This document shows, piece after piece, positions 8,178 through 17,032 of a DNA stretch of 64,000 nucleotides (within the stretch, counting starts at the first letter, position 1; every line of letters begins with the position of its first letter). This DNA comes from Leptolyngbya sp. O-77. Lineage in GTDB: Bacteria > Cyanobacteriota > Cyanobacteriia > Elainellales > Elainellaceae. The notes under the pieces were generated by a model. That model did not search any database. It was not told the DNA's origin and worked only from the letters and a program-made list of their open reading frames with translations. The position numbers and the translations under genes were made by a program. The stretch covers positions 2,889,001-2,953,000 of the forward strand of contig NZ_AP017367.1 of the NCBI RefSeq assembly GCF_001548395.1, given 5' to 3'.

Positions 8178-9161
8178 ATGCTACACCCTCAAACTGGTTT
8201 GCTTCAGCTGTTCCAAAATGCGATGAGGCGGACGCGATTCGCAAAGCGATCCCTGCGGAAATCGCCGCACCCAACCCCACGACATCGGGCGATTCGCGAA
8301 GCGTTCGCGCAAGCGGTGCAGCGCACTTTCCCGACGGGAATTGCCCTGACGCTGGCCCTCTTGGGCGGGCTGGCGATGCCGCTGAAGGGTTCGGCAACCC
8401 GTCTCCATGCAATGAGTCTCTATGCCCAGCCAGTGGCGGAACCCAGTGCCCGCCCAGCGCCCATCGAACTGGCACAGCGAATCATCATCCGGCGGCGGGG
8501 CGATCGCCACGAGCGAGATCCCGACGACTGGCGCGACGATCCCGACTGGTGGGATGACTATCGGCGCGATTCGCGAGGCAATCCCTACAGGAATCGACTG
8601 CCCCGCTGCTATCCCGGTTACGATTGCTATCCCCGCTACGACTATCGCCCGCGCCGCCGACCAGAACCGCCCAATCCCCTGCCGCTGGTGTCTACGCAAG
8701 ACTGCACCGATCTGACCGTGATGGCGCGGCTTTCCTATATGTGGGATGCGGGCAGTTCCCTCAGCGATGCCGTCACCGGAGCGCAACTGGCGGTATGCAG
8801 CAGTGGCGGTGTAGCCACTAGCCTGAGCCGCTGGGGAAATGGACAGGTTGCCCGCTTTGGCAACGGCTGGAACTATCCCAATGGGGTCGCAGGGCGCTTT
8901 GGATCGTCCTGGCAATATCCCAATGGGCAACTGCTCACCGCTGGCTCGTCCTGGTTTTATCCCAACGGGCGATCGGCTCGGTTCGGCGCAAACTGGTTCA
9001 CGCCCAGCGGCCGCCCGGTGTCGCAGCAGGAGTTGCTGAGCTTGGCCTGCGGTCAGTTGGGGGCGCGGCAGTGTGGCGATCGCCTCCAGCAGGTTCCGGC
9101 AAGCTCCGGCTTTTGGTACGACCTGACAGTGGTTGAGCTAGCGTGGCTGTCGGGTCGATAA
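8178..9161 (+). CDS. Hypothetical protein with a signal/membrane helix and W-x-Y-P-N-G repeats
   Basis: A 327-aa protein I do not recognise. It has a long basic N-terminus, then one hydrophobic segment (IALTLALLGGLAMPL, about residues 55-70) that could be a late signal peptide, so the true start may be further downstream. A Pro/Arg/Asp/Tyr-rich low-complexity stretch follows (about 105-165), then a small conserved-looking domain with two cysteines (DCTDLTVMARLSYMWDAG). Next come four tandem repeats of 13-14 residues of the type GxxWxYPNGxxxRFG (about 225-280), resembling MORN-like hairpins. Three family-1 palindromes lie in the gene, one each in the N-terminal tail, just before the hydrophobic helix and in the low-complexity stretch, and all keep the frame open. 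Probably exported; role unknown. Confidence 0.65.
   Translation: MLHPQTGLLQLFQNAMRRTRFAKRSLRKSPHPTPRHRAIREAFAQAVQRTFPTGIALTLALLGGLAMPLKGSATRLHAMSLYAQPVAEPSARPAPIELAQRIIIRRRGDRHERDPDDWRDDPDWWDDYRRDSRGNPYRNRLPRCYPGYDCYPRYDYRPRRRPEPPNPLPLVSTQDCTDLTVMARLSYMWDAGSSLSDAVTGAQLAVCSSGGVATSLSRWGNGQVARFGNGWNYPNGVAGRFGSSWQYPNGQLLTAGSSWFYPNGRSARFGANWFTPSGRPVSQQELLSLACGQLGARQCGDRLQQVPASSGFWYDLTVVELAWLSGR
8234..8265. repeat. 32-bp palindromic repeat, family 1
   Basis: It matches 7653-7684 with only a few differences and has the same GCGATTCGC...AATCGC ends. It lies in the N-terminal coding part of the 8178-9161 gene. A shorter relative (GCGATTCGCGAAGCG) starts at 8289. Confidence 0.7.
8566..8596. repeat. 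Palindromic repeat, family 1, diverged copy
   Basis: A copy of about 31 bp with GCGATTCGCGA at the left and CAGGAATCG at the right, in the arginine/aspartate-rich stretch of the 8178-9161 gene. Confidence 0.6.
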
Positions 9162-9240
9162 TCTGGCTTGCCACACCAGCGCAAAAGCTTCTAGAGTAAG
9201 TTACGAAACGGGTGCGGAGTGCGCCAATTTTCTGGATTCC

Positions 9241-9306
9241 CAACTTCTCACCCGAACTTCTCACCCAAACTTCTCACCCCAACTTCTCACCCCAACTTCT
9301 AACCCC
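9241..9306. repeat. Tandem 14-bp repeat before the formyl-THF cyclo-ligase gene
   Basis: Nearly five copies of a unit of about 14 bp (CAACTTCTCACCCC) run up to the start of the next gene. They replace any obvious ribosome binding site, so copy-number change would alter the leader. Confidence 0.75.
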
Positions 9307-9918
9307 TTGGATCTCACCGCTGGTTCCCAAGCTGACCGTGATCAGGAAAAGGCCATTCGACGGCGATCGCTGCTCAAGGCCCGTCAGACGATGCATCCTG
9401 ACCTGTGGCGCGAAAAGAGCGATCGCCTCTGTGCCCGGTTGCAAAGCTGGGAGGGATTTGCTCAGGCGCGGACGGTTCTCGCCTACTTCAGCGTGCGCCA
9501 AGAGCCTGACCTCAGCCCATTGTTTCATTTGCCCAAGCGTTGGGGCTTTCCCCGCTGTGTTGAAAAGGAAATGGTCTGGCATCGCTGGTCGCCCGATGGA
9601 GCCGGGATGCCCCGCGCCTACCCGCTGCAAACGGGGGCGTTTGGTATCCCGGAACCCCATCCCCTGTCGCTCCAGCTCAGCCCCGCAGAGGTAGACCTGA
9701 TCCTGGTTCCGGCGCTGGCGTGTGACGTGCAGGGCTATCGGCTGGGCTACGGCGGCGGATTTTATGACCGGATGCTGAGTGCGCCCCAGTGGCGGGGCAA
9801 ACCCACAATTGGCATTGTGTTTGAGTATGCCCGTGTGCCCCGGCTGCCAAGAGATCCCTGGGATCGCCCGCTACAGGGCATCTGCACTGAAACAGGGCTA
9901 TTCCTGGCAGACGGCTAA
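9307..9918 (+). CDS. 5-formyltetrahydrofolate cyclo-ligase
   Basis: A protein of about 203 aa that converts 5-formyl-THF to 5,10-methenyl-THF with ATP (folate salvage, cytoplasmic). Family marks: an N-terminal KARQTMHPDLWREKSDRLCARL helix, YFSVRQEPDL, PEPHPLSLQLSPAEVDLILVPALACD and the strongly conserved GYRLGYGGGFYDR at about residues 141-153. The N-terminus is uncertain. The frame opens at TTG 9307, directly after a tandem repeat, with no good Shine-Dalgarno sequence and no nearby in-frame ATG before the conserved region. Confidence 0.92.
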   Translation: MDLTAGSQADRDQEKAIRRRSLLKARQTMHPDLWREKSDRLCARLQSWEGFAQARTVLAYFSVRQEPDLSPLFHLPKRWGFPRCVEKEMVWHRWSPDGAGMPRAYPLQTGAFGIPEPHPLSLQLSPAEVDLILVPALACDVQGYRLGYGGGFYDRMLSAPQWRGKPTIGIVFEYARVPRLPRDPWDRPLQGICTETGLFLADG

Positions 9919-9942
9919 TGGGGCATTCGTTGCGTAGGCAAG

Positions 9943-11883
9943 CTAAATCCCCTGGGCAGCAAGCTGCTGTTCGGGTAACTCCACCGACTCGGCTACAATC
10001 TTGCGGAACTGTTCCCCATCAATGGTTTCCTGCTCCAGCAAAATCTCTACCAGCTTGTCTACCAGGGCACGGTTCTCGCGGATGATGCGGCGGGCTTCGC
10101 GGTGGCACCGGGTGGCAATATCGCGAACCTGATGATCGATCTTGACGGCAATTTCCTCGGAATATTCCGACCGCGACATTAGATCCCGCCCCAGGAATAC
10201 TTCATTGTTGCCACTTTCGAGCGCAAAGGGGCCCAAATCAGACATGCCGTAACGGGTCACCATTTCACGGGCCAGATCGGCGACCACGCGAATATCGCCG
10301 CTGGCTCCAACGGTCACTTCCGAGTCACCAAACACCTCTTCCTCAGCGGCGCGACCGCCCAGCGCGATTGTAATGCGGTCGAGCAGCCAAGCGCGGGTGT
10401 ACAGTCCGCTATCGATCATCTCTTCGTTGAAGGTCTGCTGCGCGAAGCCGCCCACGCCGCCGGAGCGGGGGATGATGGTCACTTTGTTCAACGGATCGGA
10501 GTTTTTCAGCAGGGTCATCAGCAGCGCATGGCCGACCTCGTGATACGCAATCAGTCGCTTTTTCTTGCTGTCGAGCAGCGGCGTTAGCGTCATGCCCGTG
10601 GTGATGCGGTCGATGGCATCGTCGATTTCCAGCGGGGTGATTTCTTCTTTGCGACGGCGGGCCGTGAGGATGGCAGCTTCGTTCAGCAGGTTTGCCAAGT
10701 CAGCCCCAGAGAACCCGGGCGTGCGGCGGGCGATCGCCTCCAGCGACACCTCTTTTGCCAGCTTCTTGTCGCGGGCGTGGACTTCCAAAATGCCCAGACG
10801 ACCGTTGTAACCGGGTAAATCGACCTGCACCTGACGGTCGAACCGGCCGGGACGCAGCAGCGCCGAATCTAGTACGTCGGGCCGGTTGGTAGCCGCGATG
10901 ATGATGATGCCCGTGTTGCCCTCAAAGCCGTCCATCTCGGTCAGCAACTGGTTCAGCGTTTGCTCCCGCTCGTCGTTGCCGCCGCCGATGCCCGCGCCGC
11001 GCTGCCGTCCTACCGCATCAATCTCATCGATAAAGATAATGCAGGGCGCATTTTCCTTGGCTTTTTTGAACAGGTCGCGGACGCGGGATGCGCCCACGCC
11101 GACGAACATTTCCACAAATTCTGAACCGGAAATGCTGAAGAAGGGAACGCCTGCCTCTCCGGCGATCGCCTTGGCCATCAGCGTTTTCCCAGTTCCTGGC
11201 GGCCCCACCAGCAGCACGCCTTTGGGAATCTTAGCCCCGACGGCGGTGAAGCGTTCCGGCTTCTTCAGGAACGTCACCACCTCTTGCAGTTCCTCTTTTG
11301 CTTCTTCAATCCCTGCCACGTTGTCGAACGTCACGCCCGTCTTAGCTTCCATCATGAAGCGGGCGCGAGACTTGCCAAAGTTCATTGCCTGCCCAGAGGC
11401 ATTGCTAGAGCGGCGCAAGATCATCAGCAGCCCTGCAATCAGCAGAAACGCCAGCAGCGCATTGGTAATAAACCAGGAAACCGCGCTGCTATCTGCCGAA
11501 GACTGAGCCGCGACATCGACGTTATTATCCCGTGCCGTTTCAAATAGCGCCTGGTTATCGTCTGAATTGCTGAAGAGAATGACTTCCTGCGGCGTATTGC
11601 TGCGATCCTTCAGGTAGACCTGCGCCACACCCCGCGCAGAATCGACCTCGATCCTGGACACCTGCCCTGCTTCAATTTTTTCGATCAGCCCCGTGTAGCT
11701 GAGGCGCTCTTGAGACCGGGCTGTGCTGGTTTGCGACAGCGCGGGCGGGGCGGCCAGCACGGCTTGCAACGCCAGCCAGACCGCTGCCACTGCACCTGTC
11801 GCCGCAGCGCGGGCAGTTCGAGTAGAGCGGGTGCGGGGCAGAGGAGTTTTTGGGGTCAGCGGGCGGGGTCGAAAATCACGCAT
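9943..11883 (-). CDS. ftsH: ATP-dependent zinc metalloprotease FtsH
   Basis: A 646-aa membrane AAA protease. Order of parts: a basic N-terminus with a hydrophobic segment (about 30-50), a lumenal/periplasmic domain, a second membrane helix (about 137-157, WFITNALLAFLLIAGLL), the AAA module with Walker A GPPGTGKT (about 228-235), Walker B IIFIDEID and second region of homology RPGRFDRQV, then the zinc protease with HEVGH (about 440). Length and order are standard for FtsH. In cyanobacteria several FtsH paralogues form hexamers in thylakoid or plasma membrane and remove damaged proteins including photosystem II D1; which paralogue this is cannot be settled here. Start ATG 11881-11883. Divergent from the quinone reductase gene. 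Confidence 0.97.
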   Translation of the reverse strand: MRDFRPRPLTPKTPLPRTRSTRTARAAATGAVAAVWLALQAVLAAPPALSQTSTARSQERLSYTGLIEKIEAGQVSRIEVDSARGVAQVYLKDRSNTPQEVILFSNSDDNQALFETARDNNVDVAAQSSADSSAVSWFITNALLAFLLIAGLLMILRRSSNASGQAMNFGKSRARFMMEAKTGVTFDNVAGIEEAKEELQEVVTFLKKPERFTAVGAKIPKGVLLVGPPGTGKTLMAKAIAGEAGVPFFSISGSEFVEMFVGVGASRVRDLFKKAKENAPCIIFIDEIDAVGRQRGAGIGGGNDEREQTLNQLLTEMDGFEGNTGIIIIAATNRPDVLDSALLRPGRFDRQVQVDLPGYNGRLGILEVHARDKKLAKEVSLEAIARRTPGFSGADLANLLNEAAILTARRRKEEITPLEIDDAIDRITTGMTLTPLLDSKKKRLIAYHEVGHALLMTLLKNSDPLNKVTIIPRSGGVGGFAQQTFNEEMIDSGLYTRAWLLDRITIALGGRAAEEEVFGDSEVTVGASGDIRVVADLAREMVTRYGMSDLGPFALESGNNEVFLGRDLMSRSEYSEEIAVKIDHQVRDIATRCHREARRIIRENRALVDKLVEILLEQETIDGEQFRKIVAESVELPEQQLAAQGI

Positions 11884-12074
11884 ACCTTACAGCTTTCAGT
11901 CGTGCCAGGGCACAGGATTCAGTTGGATAGCACTAGTGTAACTTGCTGACTCAGCAGCGGGTGCGGTTTCAGCCTGCGGCCTTACAATTCGGAGCAGGCT
12001 GGGCTGAAACTTTACGTCCAGTTCACAGGCTGCTAAACGCTTGCTCTGTCTGGCTAAACGAGGAGGAAACCCAG

Positions 12075-13076
12075 GTGAAAGCCGTCCTAATGACTGCGCC
12101 AGGTGCGCCGGAAGTGCTGCAACTGCACAACGTTCCTGAACCCCGCCTGACGAGCGATACTGCGCTGCTGGTACGCCTGAAGGCGGCAGGCGTGAACCCG
12201 ATTGACACGAAGCTGCGGAAGCGCGGCACGTTTTACCCGGATCAGATGCCCGCAATTTTGGGCTGCGACGGAGCGGGCGTGGTCGAGGCGGTTGGAGCCA
12301 GGGTGAAACAGTTTCATATTGGTGAGGCAGTGTACTTTTGCCAGGGCGGGCTGGGCGGAACGCCGGGAACCTACGCAGAATTTGCCGTGGTAGAAGAACG
12401 CTGCGTTGCGCCCAAGCCCGCCACGCTGAGTTTTGCCGAAGCGGCTGCTGCGCCGTTGGTCTTGATTACTGCTTGGGAAGCCTTGTGCGATCGCGCTCGG
12501 CTCCAGTCGGGGCAGACGGTGATGGTGCAGGCGGGCGCGGGCGGTGTGGGGCATGTGGCGATTCAACTGGCGCGGCTGATGGGGGCGCGGGTTTACACCA
12601 CCGTTAGCACTGAGGAAAAGTCGGCACTGGCGCGAGATCTGGGGGCCGCCGCCACGATCGATTATCGAACCACCAATCCTGTGGCTGAAGTGATGGCGCT
12701 GACCCAGGGCGCTGGGGTGGATGTCAGCTTTGATACGGTGGGCGGCAGCGTGCTGTCGCAGTGCTTCGCGATGACGCGGGTGTATGGCGATGTGGTATCG
12801 ATCCTTGCGCCCGACCCGCAGACGGATTGGAAGACGGCCCGCGATCGCAACTTGCGGGTTAGCTTTGAACTCATGCTTACTCCCATGCTCCAGGGACTAG
12901 AATCTGCCCAGACCCACCAGGCAGAAATTCTCCAGCGCTGCGCCCAGTGGATCGACCAGGGCAAGCTTCGTATTGTTCTCAGCCATGTCTTTCCGCTGGC
13001 CGAGGCAGCAGCGGCGCATCGGCTACTGGAAGCAGGTTCCTGCCTTGGAAAGATCGCGCTGGCGATCGCCGATTGA
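12075..13076 (+). CDS. Zinc-independent NADPH:quinone reductase-like (MDR superfamily)
   Basis: A 333-aa medium-chain dehydrogenase/reductase of the quinone oxidoreductase / zeta-crystallin type. GroES-like N-terminal domain (MTAPGAPEVLQLHNVPEPRL; AGVNPIDTKLR at about 41-51), then a Rossmann domain with AGAGGVGHVAIQLAR near residue 155. The zinc-binding residues of alcohol dehydrogenases are absent. I chose GTG 12075 because AGGAGGAAA lies just ahead at 12061-12069 and the product then begins VKAVLMTAPG, as in the family. The frame extends further upstream but overlaps the ftsH promoter region. The natural substrate (quinones or reactive enals) is not determinable. Confidence 0.9.
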   Translation: MKAVLMTAPGAPEVLQLHNVPEPRLTSDTALLVRLKAAGVNPIDTKLRKRGTFYPDQMPAILGCDGAGVVEAVGARVKQFHIGEAVYFCQGGLGGTPGTYAEFAVVEERCVAPKPATLSFAEAAAAPLVLITAWEALCDRARLQSGQTVMVQAGAGGVGHVAIQLARLMGARVYTTVSTEEKSALARDLGAAATIDYRTTNPVAEVMALTQGAGVDVSFDTVGGSVLSQCFAMTRVYGDVVSILAPDPQTDWKTARDRNLRVSFELMLTPMLQGLESAQTHQAEILQRCAQWIDQGKLRIVLSHVFPLAEAAAAHRLLEAGSCLGKIALAIAD

Positions 13077-13136
13077 GGATACTGCCAGAACCCCATGCTA
13101 ACGATTTCAACCCTGCCTCCAAAATCCAAAATCCTT

Positions 13137-14342
13137 CTACTGGGCGATCGCCCAATCCAGAAACCGCTCCACATGATACAGCGCGATCTGGTTGCCGATG
13201 CCGCGAAAGATCGCGTCGAAGGCGTGTTCTGCCCAGGGCAGGCGGATTAGGGCGGCGGTGTTGCCATTGGCACGGAGTGCTTGGTAAAGCTGCTGGCCGA
13301 ATTCCGGCTTGACCACATGGTCGCGATCGCCATAGATCAGCAGCACAGGCGGCAGACCGGGGCGCACATAAGTAATCGGCGAGGCGGCGCGATATTCGGC
13401 GGGTTCGGTGTCTGGCGTGCCGCTCAGGAAGTCTTCTAGCAAAGCGCGGGTGTTGATGGGGTCAGGGCGCGGCGGATTGCGATAACCCTCCGCTAGGTCT
13501 ACCGGGCCGTAGTAGCCGACGATTCCCCGCACGGGCACGGCATCGGGCTGGAAGGCGACCAAGGTGGCCAGGTGTGCGCCTGCCGACCAGCCAAGCAGGG
13601 CAAGGCGATCGCCCTCCACGCCCCATTCCGCCGCCCGCTGGCGAATCAGTTGTAGCCCCTGCTGCACATCCTGAAGCTGCGCCGGGAAGGGATGCTCTGG
13701 CGCGTGGCGATAGTCCAGCGCGATCACCGTATAGCCCCGCGCCGCCAGATATCGGTTAAAGTGCGCGTTTTCGTCGGCATCGCCCGATCGCCACGCACCG
13801 CCATAGATTGCGGCGATCGCCCCCATCGGCTCCGACGGACGCACCACGGGCTGATACTTCACCAGGCGGAGCGGCGTGCCGTCGGCTGCGGCGTACTCGA
13901 TCGACTCTGCGGTGACTTCGGCAGCAACAGGAATGCCGCGAATTAGGTCGGAAAAGACAAATGGGCGCGATCGCCCGTTCTGGGTTGAATTTCCTGGCAA
14001 ATCGTAAGTGTCGCCTAGCGTCGTCTGCATCGCCTGTGCTGCCCGCTGGATGGCTCCCGGCAGTTGAACCAGCGGAATGCTGCTGAGCAAAAGGGCGGCC
14101 AGGCTGAGGGCGATCGCGCTGCGGGCCATGCGCCGAGCCGCAGGACGACGGCTGGCGGAAAACAGGACGACTGCATCCAGCCCCACCTGCCCATTCACCA
14201 ACATCAAAAGTGGGCTGATTTCCGGCGCACCCACGCCCAGCGGCAGCAGCGCAAGGGTCGGCGCAGGCACAACCGTCCACAGGCTGAGAAACAGCCCCAC
14301 CCCGCTGAGCAACAAGATCACCAAGCCTGCGACCCGACTCAT
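13137..14342 (-). CDS. Membrane-anchored alpha/beta hydrolase (BD-FAE/esterase-like)
   Basis: A 401-aa protein with several N-terminal membrane helices (about residues 5-25, 30-50 and 85-105) and a C-terminal alpha/beta hydrolase domain from about residue 150. Catalytic features: IYGGAW oxyanion region, nucleophile elbow GWSAGAH, acid in YGDRDHVV and histidine in WAEHAFD near the end. This fits the esterase/lipase BD-FAE-like group. Start ATG 14340-14342 overlaps the stop of the upstream rqcH gene as ATGA, so the two are translationally coupled. An extracytoplasmic active site is likely from the membrane segments but not proven. Substrate unknown. Confidence 0.88.
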   Translation of the reverse strand: MSRVAGLVILLLSGVGLFLSLWTVVPAPTLALLPLGVGAPEISPLLMLVNGQVGLDAVVLFSASRRPAARRMARSAIALSLAALLLSSIPLVQLPGAIQRAAQAMQTTLGDTYDLPGNSTQNGRSRPFVFSDLIRGIPVAAEVTAESIEYAAADGTPLRLVKYQPVVRPSEPMGAIAAIYGGAWRSGDADENAHFNRYLAARGYTVIALDYRHAPEHPFPAQLQDVQQGLQLIRQRAAEWGVEGDRLALLGWSAGAHLATLVAFQPDAVPVRGIVGYYGPVDLAEGYRNPPRPDPINTRALLEDFLSGTPDTEPAEYRAASPITYVRPGLPPVLLIYGDRDHVVKPEFGQQLYQALRANGNTAALIRLPWAEHAFDAIFRGIGNQIALYHVERFLDWAIAQ

Positions 14343-16117
14343 GGCGCAACGGGTTCTGGCGTAGAGACGGGAGCAGAACTGGCAGCAGACTCCAGCCAAC
14401 GCCTAGCCTGCTGCGGCTGTCCCCAAATCACCCGCTCCTGTTTGTAAATCACTGTGCCGGGTCGTGCGCCCTTAGGTTTATACACATGACGCGGTTCCGT
14501 GTAGACGACGGGAACCTGATCACTTTGGGCAGCGCGGCTGTAGTAGGCAGCGAGGTCAGCCGTGAATTGTAGGTCGGCATCCTCTGGCACTGCACCCGCT
14601 GGCAGCCGCAGCAGGGCATGGCTCCCCGGAATTTCCTGACTGTGAAACCAGAGGTCGTAGTCGGTCGCAGTGCGCGAGATGAGCTGGTCGTTCTGGTGGT
14701 TGTTGCGCCCGATGAGAACCTCAAAGCCACTGGGCGTGGTGTAGCGGCGGAAGTTTGTGTTCGTCGCCGCAGTTCCTCGATAGCGCTGGTCGGGGTCGTC
14801 GAGATAGCGCTGCTGGATTAGTTCGTCGCGAATTTCTTCGAGTGCTTCTAAGTCTTCTGGCATGGTGTAGGTGTCTACTTGCAGGACGGCAACCTGCACC
14901 TGTTCCAGGTAGGCGATCTCGGCCTGCACGTCGGCCAGCAGCGGTTCAAGGGCCTGGCGCGATCGCCGCAATTTTTGGTGTCGCTTGTAAAGCGCCTGGG
15001 CATTCTGCACGGCGTTCTTTTCAGGATCAAGGGCAATGTTGACGGGTTCGCCGGTCTCAAAGTCTGCTAGCTCAATGGATTTTAGCCCTGGCTGCCACTC
15101 GTGCAGGTGCGCCATGAGCAAATCGGCCTGCGCTCGATAGCGGTCGGCTTCGTCAGACTGCACCAGCCGCGCCTGGAAGTCTGCCGCTTTGACGTAGAGC
15201 TTGTTGAGCAGGTTCGTCAGCCGCTGATTCAGCTGATGGCGGAGTTGCGAGAAAACCTGGCGGTTTAGCTCGTCGGTGTAATAGCGGCTGAGCAGCGCTT
15301 GTACTGACTCAGCCGGAAGCGCATCGTCCCAGCCCAGCACGGTGTAGCCATCGGACAACCAGCCGGGGGAAAACTGCTCGGTTTGCAGCGCCGTCAGCCA
15401 GGCCCGCCAGCGATCGCCCAGCCGGGCCCACTCTGCCTCGCTCAGCGAATCTGTCTGACGCTCCGGATCGAGACCTGCCGCTGCGATCAGCCGCCGCACC
15501 AGTGCCGAACTCAGCCCGCGATAAGCTTTTAGCAAGTTGCGCTTGAGCGGGCCGGGAATCAGCGCCACTCGTTCCTGCCAGCGCTCTAGCGGCTCCTCCA
15601 GGCTGGGCACGGATTCAGTCAAGCTAGGGGGAAACTCGTAGGGCTGCCCCGTCAGCACCGGACGCACACTCGACTGCTGATCGTTAACCTGATGCGCCAC
15701 AGTAACGATTTGATTGTCAGCAGTTGTTAACACTACGTTGCTGTATTTGCCCATGATCTCCACATAGAGATGCCATAGGGCAGGGTCGCCGGGTCGTCGA
15801 GCAAACTGAAAATCCAGCACCCGCTCCCAGGGGGCGATCGCCTCTATCGCCACCAGCGCCAATCCGTTAAGCTGATGCCGCAGTTGTTGGCTAAAGGTAA
15901 ACGTGTCGGGCCCTTTGGGCGGTGGCGGGTCGATGCACACTCTGGCGGCTTGCGGATGCCAGGAAAGCGTAAGCCAGCCGCGCTGATCCAGCGTGCGGAG
16001 GCAGAGGGCGATCGTGTGGCGATCGCGCTGCACAACCTGCTCCAGCCGAGCCGGGAGCCAGGTTGCTCGCAGTTCAGCGCAGGCAGCCATCAGAGTCGTG
16101 TAGTCAACGGGTTGCAC
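14339..16117 (-). CDS. rqcH: NFACT-family ribosome quality-control protein (RqcH/Rqc2 homologue)
   Basis: A 592-aa protein. It starts MQPVDYTTLMAACAEL, carries the NFACT-N region (WHPQAARVCID; PWERVLDF), a long central coiled coil (about 290-420) and the NFACT-R domain with YDLWFHSQEIPGSHALLR (about 495-512). Bacterial members bind obstructed 50S subunits and add C-terminal alanine tails that mark stalled products for degradation; older annotations call it fibronectin-binding protein. Start GTG 16117; an ATG nine codons later is an alternative. It is the first gene of a pair with the hydrolase at 13137-14342 (4-bp ATGA overlap). Confidence 0.92.
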   Translation of the reverse strand: MQPVDYTTLMAACAELRATWLPARLEQVVQRDRHTIALCLRTLDQRGWLTLSWHPQAARVCIDPPPPKGPDTFTFSQQLRHQLNGLALVAIEAIAPWERVLDFQFARRPGDPALWHLYVEIMGKYSNVVLTTADNQIVTVAHQVNDQQSSVRPVLTGQPYEFPPSLTESVPSLEEPLERWQERVALIPGPLKRNLLKAYRGLSSALVRRLIAAAGLDPERQTDSLSEAEWARLGDRWRAWLTALQTEQFSPGWLSDGYTVLGWDDALPAESVQALLSRYYTDELNRQVFSQLRHQLNQRLTNLLNKLYVKAADFQARLVQSDEADRYRAQADLLMAHLHEWQPGLKSIELADFETGEPVNIALDPEKNAVQNAQALYKRHQKLRRSRQALEPLLADVQAEIAYLEQVQVAVLQVDTYTMPEDLEALEEIRDELIQQRYLDDPDQRYRGTAATNTNFRRYTTPSGFEVLIGRNNHQNDQLISRTATDYDLWFHSQEIPGSHALLRLPAGAVPEDADLQFTADLAAYYSRAAQSDQVPVVYTEPRHVYKPKGARPGTVIYKQERVIWGQPQQARRWLESAASSAPVSTPEPVAP

Positions 16118-16662
16118 AGATTTTCTGGAGATCTACTTTCTATGAAGATTTCTATGAAGATCCGCATTCACTCTTGCTGAAATCTATTTCTTTGTATGGA
16201 GATCTATGGAGAAATAGCGGATTTTCTTAGCGTGAATAGCGGGTTTTTCTCTAACATTCACACTTTTGCTAAAAACCTCACCCAATCGGGTGAAGCAGGA
16301 TGAGTCAAGATTCGTGGTACACAAAATTCATAGGCAGATTCCTGATTGCAAAATTGCGAAAAACAGCATCAGATTTGGCTTTAACAAGTTGAAAATATGT
16401 GCGTAAAACATCTTATTATTGGTCAGAATGATTACTATCAATTTTGAGTTAGGGATATATGTCTGTGACTTCTCGCACTGAAGCAGTTGAGGATGTTCCC
16501 TGAGTGCATCGCTCCCCTTAGAACTATTGCAACTAATTGCAAGTATTTGAAAGGCATAGACGTATTGTTCTCTGTGAGGCGGCCAGTGTGCCGCTTTCTT
16601 TAGGGCAATCCCTCGATTTCACACATCAGTTTCGCTCAATCTCTAATTCCGCATGGATTCGT
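16118..16662. other. 545-bp divergent intergenic region between rqcH and remA
   Basis: No convincing gene. It contains both promoters. A direct repeat CTATGAAGAT (16140 and 16152) and two copies of an AATAGCGGATTTTTCT-like segment (about 16215-16255) lie on the rqcH side. The remA side has an AT-rich stretch but no promoter I would assign confidently. Confidence 0.5.
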
Positions 16663-16923
16663 ATGGACATCCGGCTCATTAATATCGGCTTCGGGAATAT
16701 CGTGTCTGCAAATCGGGTGATTGCCATTGTCAGCCCCGAGTCCGCCCCTATCAAGCGTATCATCAGCGATGCCCGCGATCGCGGACAGTTAATTGATGCT
16801 ACTTATGGTCGTCGCACTCGTGCGGTCATTGTGACTGATTCTGGACATGTGGTGTTGTCAGCGATTCAGCCTGAAACAGTCGCCAACCGCTTCATGGTGA
16901 GCAAAGACAACAGTGATGACTAG
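16663..16923 (+). CDS. remA: RemA/DUF370 DNA-binding regulator
   Basis: An 86-aa protein of the RemA (DUF370) family: MDIRLINIGFGNIV at the N-terminus, VIAIVSPESAPIKRII in the middle and GRRTRAVIVTDSGHVVLSAIQ near the C-terminus. In Bacillus, RemA is an oligomeric DNA-binding activator of biofilm matrix genes; the cyanobacterial role is less clear. I used ATG 16663 because family members begin there; the longer open frame upstream has no family similarity. It lies 109 bp before gmk. The remA-gmk order also occurs in Bacillus, which supports both calls. Confidence 0.93.
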   Translation: MDIRLINIGFGNIVSANRVIAIVSPESAPIKRIISDARDRGQLIDATYGRRTRAVIVTDSGHVVLSAIQPETVANRFMVSKDNSDD

Positions 16924-17032
16924 CCCCAGTCCCGAACAGCCGCAGCGCAAGAGGCGGCTGATATGAAGACTGAATCAGATCTTCAACTGCATGTAGAATG
17001 AAGATCCTAAAGATTTTGGTTGCAGTTGTTAC

